Shown in pieces: positions 51,149 to 59,497 of a stretch of DNA of 64,000 nt. The stretch is from an uncultured Clostridia bacterium (lineage in GTDB: Bacteria; Bacillota; Clostridia; TANB77; CAG-508): contig CATGLK010000005.1 of the NCBI GenBank assembly GCA_949538735.1, forward strand, positions 42,589 through 106,588. The letters run 5' to 3'. Positions within the stretch are counted from its first letter, which is position 1. The number at the start of each line of letters is the position of its first letter. The notes under the pieces are model-generated. The model ran no database searches and had not been told where the DNA came from. It saw only the letters and a list, made by a program, of their open reading frames with translations. A program made the translations under genes and the position numbers.

Positions 51149-51465
51149 CTCTATTTCTCCTCCTAAAAGTTCAATTTTTCCTTACGGCTATTTATTTTTA
51201 CCACGTTCCTATTATATATTGTATTAGCAAAATTTTCAAGTCCATTTGGTTATTTTTTACATATTTTTTCCTATTACTTAGAATGGAAGTTATTGCCACT
51301 GGGGACGGACCTTTTTGGCAAAAAATTGCCAAAAAGGTCCGTCCCCAGTGGCAATAACTTTCGTCCCAAAGAGCAATTTTTTTGTTACCAAATTTTGTGG
51401 ATTTAAATATAATGATATTAGTAGTATAATATAATTAATAAGTGTTTTAAGGAGGCCCTATATTT
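51149..51465. other. Divergent gap between DUF4321 and mecA
   Basis: No gene is seen. It holds a perfect palindrome (51287-51360) and an AT-rich mecA leader with the ribosome site AAGGAGG at 51449-51455. ORF-like translations of the palindrome are not genes. Confidence 0.75.
51287..51360. repeat. Perfect palindrome, 35-bp arms, GCCACTGGGGACGG family
   Basis: Arms 51287-51321 and 51326-51360 are exact reverse complements around AAAA. The core is identical to the 1821-1924 and 11153-11212 elements. Here it lies outside the surface-protein array, which shows the family is dispersed. Confidence 0.92.
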
Positions 51466-52086
51466 ATGAAAATAGAAAAACTAACAGAAAATAAAATTCG
51501 AGTACTTATTAACCCCTCCGATTTTGATATAGAAAATCTATCTCCTATGACTTTTATCGATACAGCTTTGGAAAGCAACTTTTTGCTAGCTGATATCTTA
51601 AAAAAGGCAGAGTGTGAAGTTGGGTTTAATACTGATGGTTGCAAGTTGTTGGTTGAATCTTTCTCTTCTTCTGAGAATATTTTGGTTTTTACTATTACTA
51701 AATATTCACCAAAAGTGCAAAAAAAGAAAATAACTACAAAGAAAAAATTTAATGGCTGTGCAAACCCAAATTCTGTTTTTAAATTTGACAATTTTGAAGA
51801 TTTTTGCTTGTTATGTGAACGAATAAATCAAGTTGCCACATCCAAAGCTGATATAAAGAAATTATTTAAAGATATTTCTTTGTACCTATATGATGATACA
51901 TATTTTTTACTTGTTAAGAATGTTGATGCTTGCTGTGATATTTCAAGGGCTTTCATTTGCTTGGTTTCTGAATTTGCCAAACCTTTGCCTTTGACTTTGG
52001 GATTTGAGAGCAAGCTATTGGAACATGGCAAAGTTGTTATGAAAAATAATGCCATTTTGACTGGGATAAATTATTTTGTGCATTAG
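51466..52086 (+). CDS. mecA: MecA/YpbH-type adaptor protein
   Basis: 206 residues, ATG 10 bp after AAGGAGG. The N-terminal domain begins MKIEKLTENKIRVLI and has a DIENLS loop like MecA. The C-terminal domain (~95-206) contains FDNFEDFCLLCERI and the closing EHGKVVMKNNAILTGINYF segment. MecA proteins deliver substrates to the ClpC AAA+ protease; in Bacillus the best-known client is ComK. The central acidic linker usual in Bacillus is short and replaced by a Lys-rich stretch (KVQKKKITTKKK), so client range may differ. It is a stand-alone plus-strand gene. Confidence 0.82.
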   Translation: MKIEKLTENKIRVLINPSDFDIENLSPMTFIDTALESNFLLADILKKAECEVGFNTDGCKLLVESFSSSENILVFTITKYSPKVQKKKITTKKKFNGCANPNSVFKFDNFEDFCLLCERINQVATSKADIKKLFKDISLYLYDDTYFLLVKNVDACCDISRAFICLVSEFAKPLPLTLGFESKLLEHGKVVMKNNAILTGINYFVH

Positions 52087-52092
52087 GGAACA

Positions 52093-52180
52093 TTAGGGAC
52101 CATTGGGGACGTTTCTTTTTGGACAAAATGTCTATCAGGAAACGTCCCGGATGGACATTTTGTCCACTTTGGGACACATC
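52093..52180. repeat. Imperfect inverted repeat with GGACGTTTC and GTCCCGG elements
   Basis: GGACAAAATGTC (52121-52132) pairs with GACATTTTGTCC (52154-52165), and the flanks CATTGGGGACG and CACTTTGGGACA resemble the GGGGACG palindrome family. It may be a diverged member, sitting directly after mecA. Confidence 0.6.
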
Positions 52181-52206
52181 TCTTTATTAAACTTTTGTAT
52201 ATGTGT

Positions 52207-52242
52207 AAAAAACCTAAACTGCAATTAGTTTAGGTTTTTATT
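52207..52242. terminator. Bidirectional terminator between mecA and the M23 gene
   Basis: Stem ACCTAAACT/AGTTTAGGT with a loop of six bases, A-run on the left and T-run on the right, so it can serve both convergent genes. Confidence 0.85.
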
Positions 52243-53253
52243 TTAATATACGTAATTTTGTGGATTGTATGCAACCCCATTTACTCTTACTTCCAAATGT
52301 AAGTGTGGCCCTGTTGAGTTTCCCGTAGACCCAACTGCTGCTATTGTTTGTCCTTGTGATACTTGTTGCCCTGCTGTTACATTTAAACTATAACAGTGTG
52401 CATAATATGTTTGAACCCCATTTCCGTGTGATATTACTACCATATTTCCATATCCACTTGAATTTCTTCCTGAAAATGTTACTGTTCCACTAGCTGCAGC
52501 TTTTATTGGTGTTCCTTGTGCTGCTGATATGTCTAATCCAGTGTGTGCAGAACGTCTTATTTTACTTACTGCACCAAATCTTGATGTTATTATTCCTGAT
52601 ATTGGTCTAATTAAATTTATTCCTATATTAGCACTTCCACCAGATATTGTACTTGCTGTATTTACTTTTCCAGTGGCTTTATATGTATTTGCTTTTTTGG
52701 CTACTGTAACGACTTTTGGCTTTTCTACATATAGCTTTGATACTGCTTCTTCGCCTGTTACTATTGATGCCATTTCTGTTTCGTATTTTTCTAAAATTGA
52801 TATGTCATTAATATTGTTACTTTCTTTTTCTTTTAGCTGATTTACTACTTTTTCTGCTTCTTCGAAGTTAGAAACATATAGTTTCTCTTCTCCTTTTTCA
52901 GCTATTGCATAATATCTATAATACGCAATTCCTTCTTCTTTAACTTTCCCTAGTATTTCGTCATCATTTGTTACGATGTCTTTTTTCAATAGACACAATT
53001 TATATTCTGGAAGTTCGTTTACTTGCACAAATGCAATATTCTCTTCTCCATTTCCGTTTTCAACATAATTGTTTATTGTGTGTTGCAAAGTGGATTTATT
53101 TTCTGTATATCCTATTTGCTCTTCCCCTAGCCATACACTATATGTTGGCTTATATAAAAATGCTATTGTTCCTACAATTAAAAATGCTGCAATTACAAAT
53201 AATACTGTGAATTTTATTCCTCGTCTTGTATGTATTAATATCTTTTTTAACAT
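52243..53253 (-). CDS. Membrane-anchored M23 (LytM) peptidase
   Basis: 336 residues, ATG after AAAGGAG. A membrane anchor (~16-35) is followed by an extracellular alpha/beta region (~45-185) and a lysostaphin-like M23 domain (~215-336). Zinc-binding motifs are HTGLD (~236, His and Asp) and HLHLE (~318), with YYAH in between. All catalytic residues are present, so it should be an active peptidoglycan endopeptidase. Such anchored LytM proteins in spore formers act in envelope growth or in the SpoIIQ channel; the sequence does not decide between these. The adjacent coat-protein genes make a sporulation role possible. Confidence 0.87.
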   Translation of the reverse strand: MLKKILIHTRRGIKFTVLFVIAAFLIVGTIAFLYKPTYSVWLGEEQIGYTENKSTLQHTINNYVENGNGEENIAFVQVNELPEYKLCLLKKDIVTNDDEILGKVKEEGIAYYRYYAIAEKGEEKLYVSNFEEAEKVVNQLKEKESNNINDISILEKYETEMASIVTGEEAVSKLYVEKPKVVTVAKKANTYKATGKVNTASTISGGSANIGINLIRPISGIITSRFGAVSKIRRSAHTGLDISAAQGTPIKAAASGTVTFSGRNSSGYGNMVVISHGNGVQTYYAHCYSLNVTAGQQVSQGQTIAAVGSTGNSTGPHLHLEVRVNGVAYNPQNYVY

Positions 53254-53415
53254 ACTTACTTTATCTCCTTTGTATTTTTGTTTTGTATTTCTTTTGTAAT
53301 AATATTGTAATATTTCATTTTTTGCAACAATATCACTTGTTTATATTTTATAGTTTTTGTGCGTTTTTTTATTATTTACTCGTTTTTTCTCCTTTTATCT
53401 CCGTTTTTCGTTTTT

Positions 53416-53517
53416 AAAACTTTTTGGGACAGGGCAAAAAAGTTTTACTCGCAGACGTTTTGGGACAGTCCCAAAATGTCCAAAACCGAAACTTTTTTGC
53501 CCTGTCCCAAAACGTCC
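53416..53517. repeat. Inverted cluster of the GGGACAGGGCAAAAAAG repeat
   Basis: TTTTTGGGACAGGGCAAAAA at about 53420-53440 and its reverse complement at about 53491-53511 flank a short palindrome TTTTGGGACAGTCCCAAAA (53458-53477). It is related to the GGGACAGGCC repeat at the ends of the surface genes and may serve as a terminator for the coat-protein genes. Confidence 0.8.
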
Positions 53518-53518
53518 G

Positions 53519-53764
53519 TTAGTTTGACATTTCTGTTTTTACTGTGTTTACTTCTGTTACAGTTGCTTTTTGTGCTGGCACATAATAACCTTTTGCTTGT
53601 GCTATTTTGAATAATTCATATTGAAAACTTTCGTCATTGTTTCTTATTTGTTGAAATGTTTGTCTTAATTGCATATTTTCTGCTTCTGATATTGCTGTTT
53701 GATATGCTAATAAGTCTGATTTTACTCCAGCTAAAATGTCATTTACCATTATTTTTTCGTCCAT
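53519..53764 (-). CDS. CotF-like spore coat protein
   Basis: 81 residues, ATG after AGGAGG. The helical segments DILAGVKSDLLAYQTAISEAE and LRQTFQQIRNNDESFQYEL followed by AKGYYVPA are the pattern of the coat F family. It is 15 bp behind a shorter relative, so the two form an operon. Role: a structural coat component made in the mother cell, by family. Confidence 0.82.
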   Translation of the reverse strand: MDEKIMVNDILAGVKSDLLAYQTAISEAENMQLRQTFQQIRNNDESFQYELFKIAQAKGYYVPAQKATVTEVNTVKTEMSN

Positions 53765-53779
53765 TTTTATTTCCTCCTT

Positions 53780-53968
53780 TTAATTATTTAGAAAGCTCAT
53801 TAATTTTTGTTTTGTATTTAATGCGTCTTGCGCTGATTTCGCAAATACTTGCTTTATTTGTGGGTCTACTGCTTGTGATGAGTAAGTATTTAATTTTTGA
53901 TATGCTGTTTCGTGTGCTCCTATTAGGTGTCTTAGGTGTTGTAATTCCATTTGGTTTAAGTCTGCCAT
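53780..53968 (-). CDS. Short CotF-like spore coat protein
   Basis: 62 residues, ATG after GAAAGGA. LNQMELQHLRHLIGAHETAYQKL resembles the N-terminal helix of coat F proteins; a second helix (KQVFAKSAQDALNTKQKLMSFL) follows. It is the first gene of a pair with the longer coat protein. A two-gene CotF arrangement is common in Clostridia. Confidence 0.78.
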   Translation of the reverse strand: MADLNQMELQHLRHLIGAHETAYQKLNTYSSQAVDPQIKQVFAKSAQDALNTKQKLMSFLNN

Positions 53969-54085
53969 TTTTTATCATTCCTTTCTTTTTTCATTCTTTT
54001 TTATTGTTTGCTTTTTTTGATTTTTTATTCAATTTCTTTACTAAACCTTGTAAAAATTCGAACTTAAAAATTTAGATGCTAACAA

Positions 54086-54128
54086 ATAGAAGAAGCTTTA
54101 TGATATTTAAATCATTGCTCCTTCTTAT
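54086..54128 (-). terminator. Terminator after the Rpn-like gene
   Basis: Stem AGAAGAAGC/GCTCCTTCTT. The loop sequence TTTATGATAT is shared with the terminator at 56972-57013, so the two are copies of one element. Confidence 0.68.
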
Positions 54129-54140
54129 TTATAAAATTTT

Positions 54141-55028
54141 TTATCTATTTTTAATTAGTTTTTCTATCTCTTCTTTTGATAATTCAGTAACTCTTCTTAT
54201 TGTTTCTATATCTACATTTTCTTTCAACATCTTTTTAGCAACATCTTCCATTTCATATCTCTTTCTGGTATTTTCATCATATTTAGCGACATCTCTTAAA
54301 AATTGTGCCCAATCTTCTGCTTCACTCAATTCCTTATTTTCTTCGTTTACTCTAGCTATATCTGCATTTCTTTGAATCGCCATTTCAATCGCCCCCTCAT
54401 TCCCCAAAATTAGATTTAGCCAATCTGCTAATTCTCCTTTGGGATTTTTCATTTTTTTAAACTTTTTTAAATCAATTATATGTACTTCTATTTTATCTGT
54501 TATATATTCGTCTTCTTTTCCTTTTAATATTGAACTTACTATTTCATTTTCATCTTTGCACTCTTCAAATTTTAGATGTGCTATTTGGTGATATTCTTTC
54601 CTGTTAAAGTAACTAAAATCTATTATTGCTATTGCTATAACTTTATTAATTTGCTTGTAATCTTGTTTCTTTTTTATATCATTAAAATATATTTTACATA
54701 TATAAAATGTTATTCTTTCTCCTATGTTTTTTTCATTCTTCACTTGCATCTCAATTGTTGCTATTGTTCCGTCTGATAGTTTCGCTTTAACATCTACCAC
54801 TCCCAATTTTGCCTCTTTATTATCTCTTGGTAATTCCGAATTTTCTATTTCTAAGCTATCTATTTTTATTTTTAAAATTGCTTGCAATAGTCCTTTTAAA
54901 TTTTCTTCTTTTCCATTTACTCCAAATAGATTTTTAAACATATAATCGTTCTTTGCTGGAATTCTTACTATTTTGCCATTTTCATAGGTTATCCCATATT
55001 TGTCTTTTTCGTATACTTTTCCCTTCAT
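54141..55028 (-). CDS. Rpn family PD-(D/E)XK nuclease / transposase-like protein
   Basis: 295 residues, ATG after GGAAG. The N-terminus has PAKNDYMFKNLFG, the usual start of this family. The catalytic core is LGVVDVKAKLSDGTIATIE followed by MQV, giving the Asp and Glu-x-Gln of PD-(D/E)XK enzymes, then RITFYICKIYF. The C-terminus is helical and charged (EDWAQFLRDVAKYDENTRKRYEM). Rpn proteins promote RecA-independent recombination and are usually multi-copy and mobile; neither inverted repeats nor target duplications were seen here. It lies downstream of the prepilin-like gene and is separated from it by a 469-bp gap. Confidence 0.8.
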   Translation of the reverse strand: MKGKVYEKDKYGITYENGKIVRIPAKNDYMFKNLFGVNGKEENLKGLLQAILKIKIDSLEIENSELPRDNKEAKLGVVDVKAKLSDGTIATIEMQVKNEKNIGERITFYICKIYFNDIKKKQDYKQINKVIAIAIIDFSYFNRKEYHQIAHLKFEECKDENEIVSSILKGKEDEYITDKIEVHIIDLKKFKKMKNPKGELADWLNLILGNEGAIEMAIQRNADIARVNEENKELSEAEDWAQFLRDVAKYDENTRKRYEMEDVAKKMLKENVDIETIRRVTELSKEEIEKLIKNR

Positions 55029-55497
55029 GTATCTTCCTTTCTTATTTTACCACAAAGCATATGTTTATTCAAGAGTTAATTTGTGTTTTATGGTAAATTT
55101 TTTGTGAATTATTAATTAGACATAAATTTTGCTACTTTGATTTAATTTTGATATAAATATCTTGTTTTATTAACTAGTATTTGGAATTATAAACTTTTTA
55201 TAAAAAAGTCGTGTTGACACAAATTATAATTTTATATTATCTTGGAATTTTTTAGATTTAATTAGAATTAATATTTTATTTGCCCTAAGCTTGAGCTCTT
55301 GAATTGTCATAAATATAAATAAATTTTTATATAGTGGAATTATGACTTTGGGTTTTAAAACTCTTGAATTAGCATTTTTTATGCTAATTAATTTGAAACT
55401 ATATTACTACATTTTTATAAAAGTTTCAAGTATTTTTACTTTTCTTTTTAAAATTTTCGCCTAGGCGAACCAACGGCCCACCATAGGCGATTACTTC
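55029..55497. other. AT-rich gap between the Rpn gene and the prepilin-like gene
   Basis: No protein gene is seen. It holds a rightward promoter-like TTGACA (55214-55219) with TATTAT 15 bp later, a palindrome TTAGCAT/ATGCTAA (about 55372-55391), and at 55456-55490 a GC-rich cluster with the palindrome TCGCCTAGGCGA and a further TAGGCGA copy. The last feature lies just after the prepilin stop codon and may be its terminator or part of a retroelement target site. Confidence 0.55.
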
Positions 55498-56745
55498 TTA
55501 TTTTAATATCCAAGCCTTTCCTTGTTCACTTCCATCTTTTGTTGTATCACTTGTGTCTATTTGGACACTAGATCTTAGAGTTACAATTGGGCGGACTGCA
55601 AACGCACGCGTAAGCCCGTTGGCGCTACCGCCGGTACCAGCATTGAACAAGTTCCAGCCGAGAACAACTCCGCCGCCTACACGGTGCACATCGAAGAGCG
55701 AATTGTTATCGCCCGCAAGCACGCTGCGAGAGGCCAGCCAATAGAACATTGGATAATTTTCTTCGCTATAATCACCTGTATAAGTTTTTGATTCTTCGAT
55801 TAATGTGTCATATAGTGGTATATTTTCATTAACTGTATAATAATAGAACGTATTATCTACTGTTACAGGACTTTCTGTTGTTGCATTTCTAAAAGTATTT
55901 GTATTTTTATCCCAAAATGGTCCACCTGATGTGTATGTTTTGGTTCTATTATTTAAATAGTAATCCTTTTCGTCCCAATCACTTGTCTCAGGATTAAATC
56001 CTGTTAAGTTATTTATATCATCAACATTTATACTTCTTGCTGTTCCATATGTCGGATTTGCATATAACTTTGAACACAAATTATTTAGTATTGTTTCAGA
56101 ATTTAAAAATCCATTTTGTGATTTTAAATATAAACCAGTAGTTCCGTCACTTGATAAAGTATTATTAACTGCTACTATTTCTACATCTCCATTTGCTTTT
56201 TTATTTATAACTCTCCACAATGTAGTTGTATTTGTATTAAATGTTTGTGATGTTTCATATCCTGTGTCTGGCTCTCCGTCTTCTTTTGTTCTATAAGTTT
56301 GAACTGTTAATTTGTCTCCATAATTTACGTAATCTCCAACTTTTAATTCTGCTACTGACATTGAGCTATTTGTACCTTCTAATTTACCATTATAAATCTC
56401 AGATACTTTTATTGTATGTTTTTCGTCTTTTGTTTTTAATTCCAAAGTTGCAATATCTTCTGCTGTTATCTCTTCAGGTACATCTTTAAAATATTTATCT
56501 AATACTCCTTTTAAATCTCCTGTTGTAAGCTTTCCTTCTTTATCTGACTGAATTGCTAAAATGTCCAACTTTGCATTTTCAATTACTTCTGCTCTTTCTG
56601 TCTTTTCTTTGGCACTTGCTGCCTTTGTTAACACACCATTATCTCCTGTTAATGTTGCTATTGCTACACCTGCTAATATTAGTAATACTATAATTGTTAT
56701 TACTAGTGCTATTAGCGTTATCCCCTTTTCTTTGTTTTGTTTCAT
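55498..56745 (-). CDS. Prepilin-like secreted protein with variable C-type-lectin-like C-terminus
   Basis: 415 residues, ATG after AGAGGAG. The N-terminus, KEKGITLIALVITIIVLL, is a class III (type IV pilin-like) signal with cleavage after the Gly; position +5 is Ala rather than Glu. A helical stalk with AKEKTERAEVIENAKLD follows, then a middle beta region. The C-terminal domain runs from FYWLASRS to RAFAVRPIVTL, the frame typical of sulfatase-modifying/C-type-lectin-like folds that carry variable residues. Codons in that part (55580-55745) are strikingly GC-rich compared with the rest. It is probably a surface-displayed binder on a pseudopilus or released. No pilus machinery or reverse transcriptase is in the window. 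Confidence 0.8.
   Translation of the reverse strand: MKQNKEKGITLIALVITIIVLLILAGVAIATLTGDNGVLTKAASAKEKTERAEVIENAKLDILAIQSDKEGKLTTGDLKGVLDKYFKDVPEEITAEDIATLELKTKDEKHTIKVSEIYNGKLEGTNSSMSVAELKVGDYVNYGDKLTVQTYRTKEDGEPDTGYETSQTFNTNTTTLWRVINKKANGDVEIVAVNNTLSSDGTTGLYLKSQNGFLNSETILNNLCSKLYANPTYGTARSINVDDINNLTGFNPETSDWDEKDYYLNNRTKTYTSGGPFWDKNTNTFRNATTESPVTVDNTFYYYTVNENIPLYDTLIEESKTYTGDYSEENYPMFYWLASRSVLAGDNNSLFDVHRVGGGVVLGWNLFNAGTGGSANGLTRAFAVRPIVTLRSSVQIDTSDTTKDGSEQGKAWILK
55580..55745 (-). other. Putative diversity-generating-retroelement variable region
   Basis: This block encodes the segment between YWLASR and RPIVTL. It is visibly GC-rich, with many C/G third positions (CTC, GGC, CGC, GCC), inside a gene that otherwise prefers A/T. 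It contains clusters of AAC/AAT-like codon positions giving N, D, H, S and G. This matches the form of DGR target repeats, where adenines of a template are randomised. No template repeat or reverse transcriptase is seen here, so the call rests on form and position. Confidence 0.55.
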
Positions 56746-56971
56746 CTTCTTAAAAATCTCCTCTCTTTTGTTTAATCAAATTTTATAATTTGTATGTACA
56801 TTATGTCAATAAGTATACAATACTTCCATTTTTAGTATTTGCTTTTCTCATTTTGTTATTCACATTTATATTGTATATTAATTGACGTATAACGTCAATA
56901 TAAGAAAAGAAGATTTTATTTAATTGCTTTTTATATTATTCTTGTTATTGAACTTGAAGAGTTGAGAAAAC
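56746..56971. other. AT-rich gap upstream of the prepilin-like gene
   Basis: No gene is seen. It probably carries the leftward promoter of the prepilin-like gene. An inverted pair, TTGACGTTATACGTCAA (about 56880-56898), lies in the middle and could be an operator. Confidence 0.4.
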
Positions 56972-57013
56972 AAAAAGAAGAAGCTTTATGATATGTAATC
57001 ATTGCTTCTTCTT
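56972..57013 (-). terminator. Terminator after pcrA
   Basis: Stem AAGAAGAAGC/GCTTCTTCTT with a minus-strand T-run. It is nearly the same element as 54086-54128. Confidence 0.78.
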
Positions 57014-57029
57014 TATAATTCCAAAAACA

Positions 57030-59372
57030 TCATTCTATTATTTGCAAGTTTGCAAATTTTGCCATAAGTCGTTTATGTCCTGATTTGGTGAAATCTATAT
57101 CTACCTTTAAGTCTTCTCCTTCTGCTTCTACTTTTCCTATAATTCCTTCTCCAAATTTTTTGTGCATTACCTTTACTCCTGCTTTGTATTTTGATAGGTC
57201 TACATTGCCTGAGTTTGTTTTTGTTGATAATGTGTTTAAAAAGCTTTCTGCTGTTCTAAACATAAACCCTTGGTTTCCAGATTTGTTAGTTGATGCAGCT
57301 GCTACGGCTGGCTCTTTTTCGTTTATTTTGTATGTTTTTATACTGCTATTGCCATTTCCAATACTATTATTGTTTTTACTTCCATATGTCCAGCTGTATT
57401 TTGAATCACTAAACATTTCTTCTTTGTTGCTTGTTTCTCCAAATGCTTCTTCATATCCTTCTAGTAGTTCTGCTGGTATTTCTGTTAAAAATCTTGATGT
57501 TGGATTATAGCTTGTTGAGCCAAATATTGTTCTTTGTTTACTACATGTTAGGAATAAGTTTTCTTTTGCTCTTGTTATTCCTACATAGCAAAGTCTTCTT
57601 TCTTCTTCTAGTTCACGTGGCTCTGATATTGATTTATATCCTGGGAATATGCCTTCTTCTAGTCCTACTAGGAATACTGCTGGGAATTCTAGTCCTTTTG
57701 CACTGTGTAGTGTCATCAGTGTTACGTAGTCTTCTGTTTCTTCTAGGTTGTCTATGTCACTAGATAGTGTTATTCCTTCTAAGAATTGGCTTAGTCCATT
57801 TTCTGCTTCTTCCTCTTCGAATTCTATTGCTACTGTTAGGAATTCGTCTAAGTTTTCTATTCTGTTTGTTGCTTCTATTGTGTCTTCCGCTTCTAATGCT
57901 CTTGTATATCCACTTTTTCTTAATGTCGATTTTATCAATTCTGATATTTTCATCTCGTCTTTTTTAGCTTTTAGCTCTTCTATACAATTTACAAATTCCC
58001 TAGAATTTAGGTATACTCTGTTTAATCCATATTGCTCTGCATTTTTTATTACTTCATACATTGATGTTTCGTTTGCTTGTGCTAGTTGCTCTATTTTATC
58101 TAAGCTTGTTTTTCCTATTCCTCTTTTAGGTTCGTTTATTATTCTTTTTAAGCTTAAATTGTCATTTCCATTTTGTATTAATCTTAAATATGCTATGATG
58201 TCTTTTATTTCTTTTCTTTCATAGAATTTTAGCCCACCTATAATTTTATATGGAATTCCTTCTCTTCTTAGCATTTCTTCTATCGCTCTTGATTGTGTGT
58301 TCATTCTGTATAGTACTGCAAAGTCTGAATATTTGTAGTATTCTTCTCTTTTTAAGTGATTTATTTGTTCTACTATGTATGTTCCTTCGTCATATTCATT
58401 TTTTGCTTGGTATACTCTTGGCAAGTTTCCTTGTTCATTGTTTGTCCACAATTCTTTTTTGTATTTTACTTCATTGTTTTTTATTACACTATTTGCTGCT
58501 TTTAATATGTTTCCTGTACATCTGTAATTTTGTTCTAGTTTGATTATTTTTGTTCCTGCAAAGTCTTTTTCAAAGTTTAGTATGTTTGATATGTCTGCAC
58601 CTCTGAATGAGTATATTCCTTGATCGTTATCGCCTACAACTGTAATGTTTCCGTGTTTTGATGCTAACATTGTTACTAGTGTAAATTGAGATTTGTTTGT
58701 GTCTTGATATTCGTCTACTAGTACGTATTTGAATTTGTTGCTGTAATATTCTAGTATGTCTTGGTTTTCCATTAATATTTTTATTGTGTAATTTATAATG
58801 TCGTCAAAATCTATTGCGTTGTTTTCTTTTAGTCTTTTTTGGTATAACTCATATACTGTTGCTATTTTTTCTTTTCTGAAGTCTCCGTTTGCTCTTGCTT
58901 GGTATTGGGCTGGTTCTAGCATTTCGTTTTTCGCGTTACTTATTTCTGATAGTACTGCTCTGTCATTAAATAGCTTGTCGTCTATGCTTAGGTCTTTTAA
59001 GCAGCTTTTTACTAGTGATTTTTGATCTGATGTGTCAAATATTATGAATGATGTGTCAAATCCTATTCTGTCTATAAATCTTCTTAATATTTTTACACAA
59101 ATTGAGTGAAATGTTCCCATCCATAGGTCTTTTGCTGTTTCTCCTATTAGGTTTGCTATTCTTTCCTTCATTTCGTTTGCTGCTTTGTTTGTGAATGTTA
59201 TTGCTAGTATGTCCCATGGTTTTGCGCCTTTTTCTTCTATTAGGTATGCTATTTTGTGTGTTAACACTTTTGTTTTTCCGCTTCCTGCTCCTGCTATTAC
59301 TAGGCATGGTCCTTCTGTTGTTACTACGGCTTCGTGTTGTTTGTCGTTTAATCCTTTTAATATATCTTGCAT
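57030..59372 (-). CDS. pcrA: ATP-dependent DNA helicase PcrA/UvrD
   Basis: 780 residues, ATG after AAAGGAA. Superfamily 1A motifs appear in order: Q motif LNDKQHEAV (~8), Walker A AGAGSGKT (~28), Walker B VDEYQDTNKSQ (~220), motif III VVGDNDQGIYSFRGA (~247), motif IV EQNYRC (~285), motif V TLHSAKGLEFPAV (~555) and motif VI YVGITRAKENL (~600). The C-terminal tail (~640-780) has a low-complexity Asn/Ser stretch and ends in the tudor-like VMHKKFGEGIIGKVEAEG domain that contacts RNA polymerase. It unwinds DNA in repair and replication. It is a single gene with its own terminator. Confidence 0.96.
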   Translation of the reverse strand: MQDILKGLNDKQHEAVVTTEGPCLVIAGAGSGKTKVLTHKIAYLIEEKGAKPWDILAITFTNKAANEMKERIANLIGETAKDLWMGTFHSICVKILRRFIDRIGFDTSFIIFDTSDQKSLVKSCLKDLSIDDKLFNDRAVLSEISNAKNEMLEPAQYQARANGDFRKEKIATVYELYQKRLKENNAIDFDDIINYTIKILMENQDILEYYSNKFKYVLVDEYQDTNKSQFTLVTMLASKHGNITVVGDNDQGIYSFRGADISNILNFEKDFAGTKIIKLEQNYRCTGNILKAANSVIKNNEVKYKKELWTNNEQGNLPRVYQAKNEYDEGTYIVEQINHLKREEYYKYSDFAVLYRMNTQSRAIEEMLRREGIPYKIIGGLKFYERKEIKDIIAYLRLIQNGNDNLSLKRIINEPKRGIGKTSLDKIEQLAQANETSMYEVIKNAEQYGLNRVYLNSREFVNCIEELKAKKDEMKISELIKSTLRKSGYTRALEAEDTIEATNRIENLDEFLTVAIEFEEEEAENGLSQFLEGITLSSDIDNLEETEDYVTLMTLHSAKGLEFPAVFLVGLEEGIFPGYKSISEPRELEEERRLCYVGITRAKENLFLTCSKQRTIFGSTSYNPTSRFLTEIPAELLEGYEEAFGETSNKEEMFSDSKYSWTYGSKNNNSIGNGNSSIKTYKINEKEPAVAAASTNKSGNQGFMFRTAESFLNTLSTKTNSGNVDLSKYKAGVKVMHKKFGEGIIGKVEAEGEDLKVDIDFTKSGHKRLMAKFANLQIIE

Positions 59373-59497
59373 TTATTTGTTCCTTTCTTTTTTCATTTGT
59401 CTGTTCTATTATAGCAACATTTGTTCTCTTTTACAATGCTTTTTTTGAAATTTATCACAAAATTCCAGGTATTTTTATGTCAAAAATCACAAAATTC

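Noticed and set aside
53416..53517. Insertion sequence end or attachment site
   Set aside because: Only short GGGACAGG repeats are present; no transposase or integrase gene nor target duplication next to them.
54141..55028. Rpn-like gene as part of a defence system
   Set aside because: It stands alone with its own terminator; only the general Rpn nuclease family is supported.
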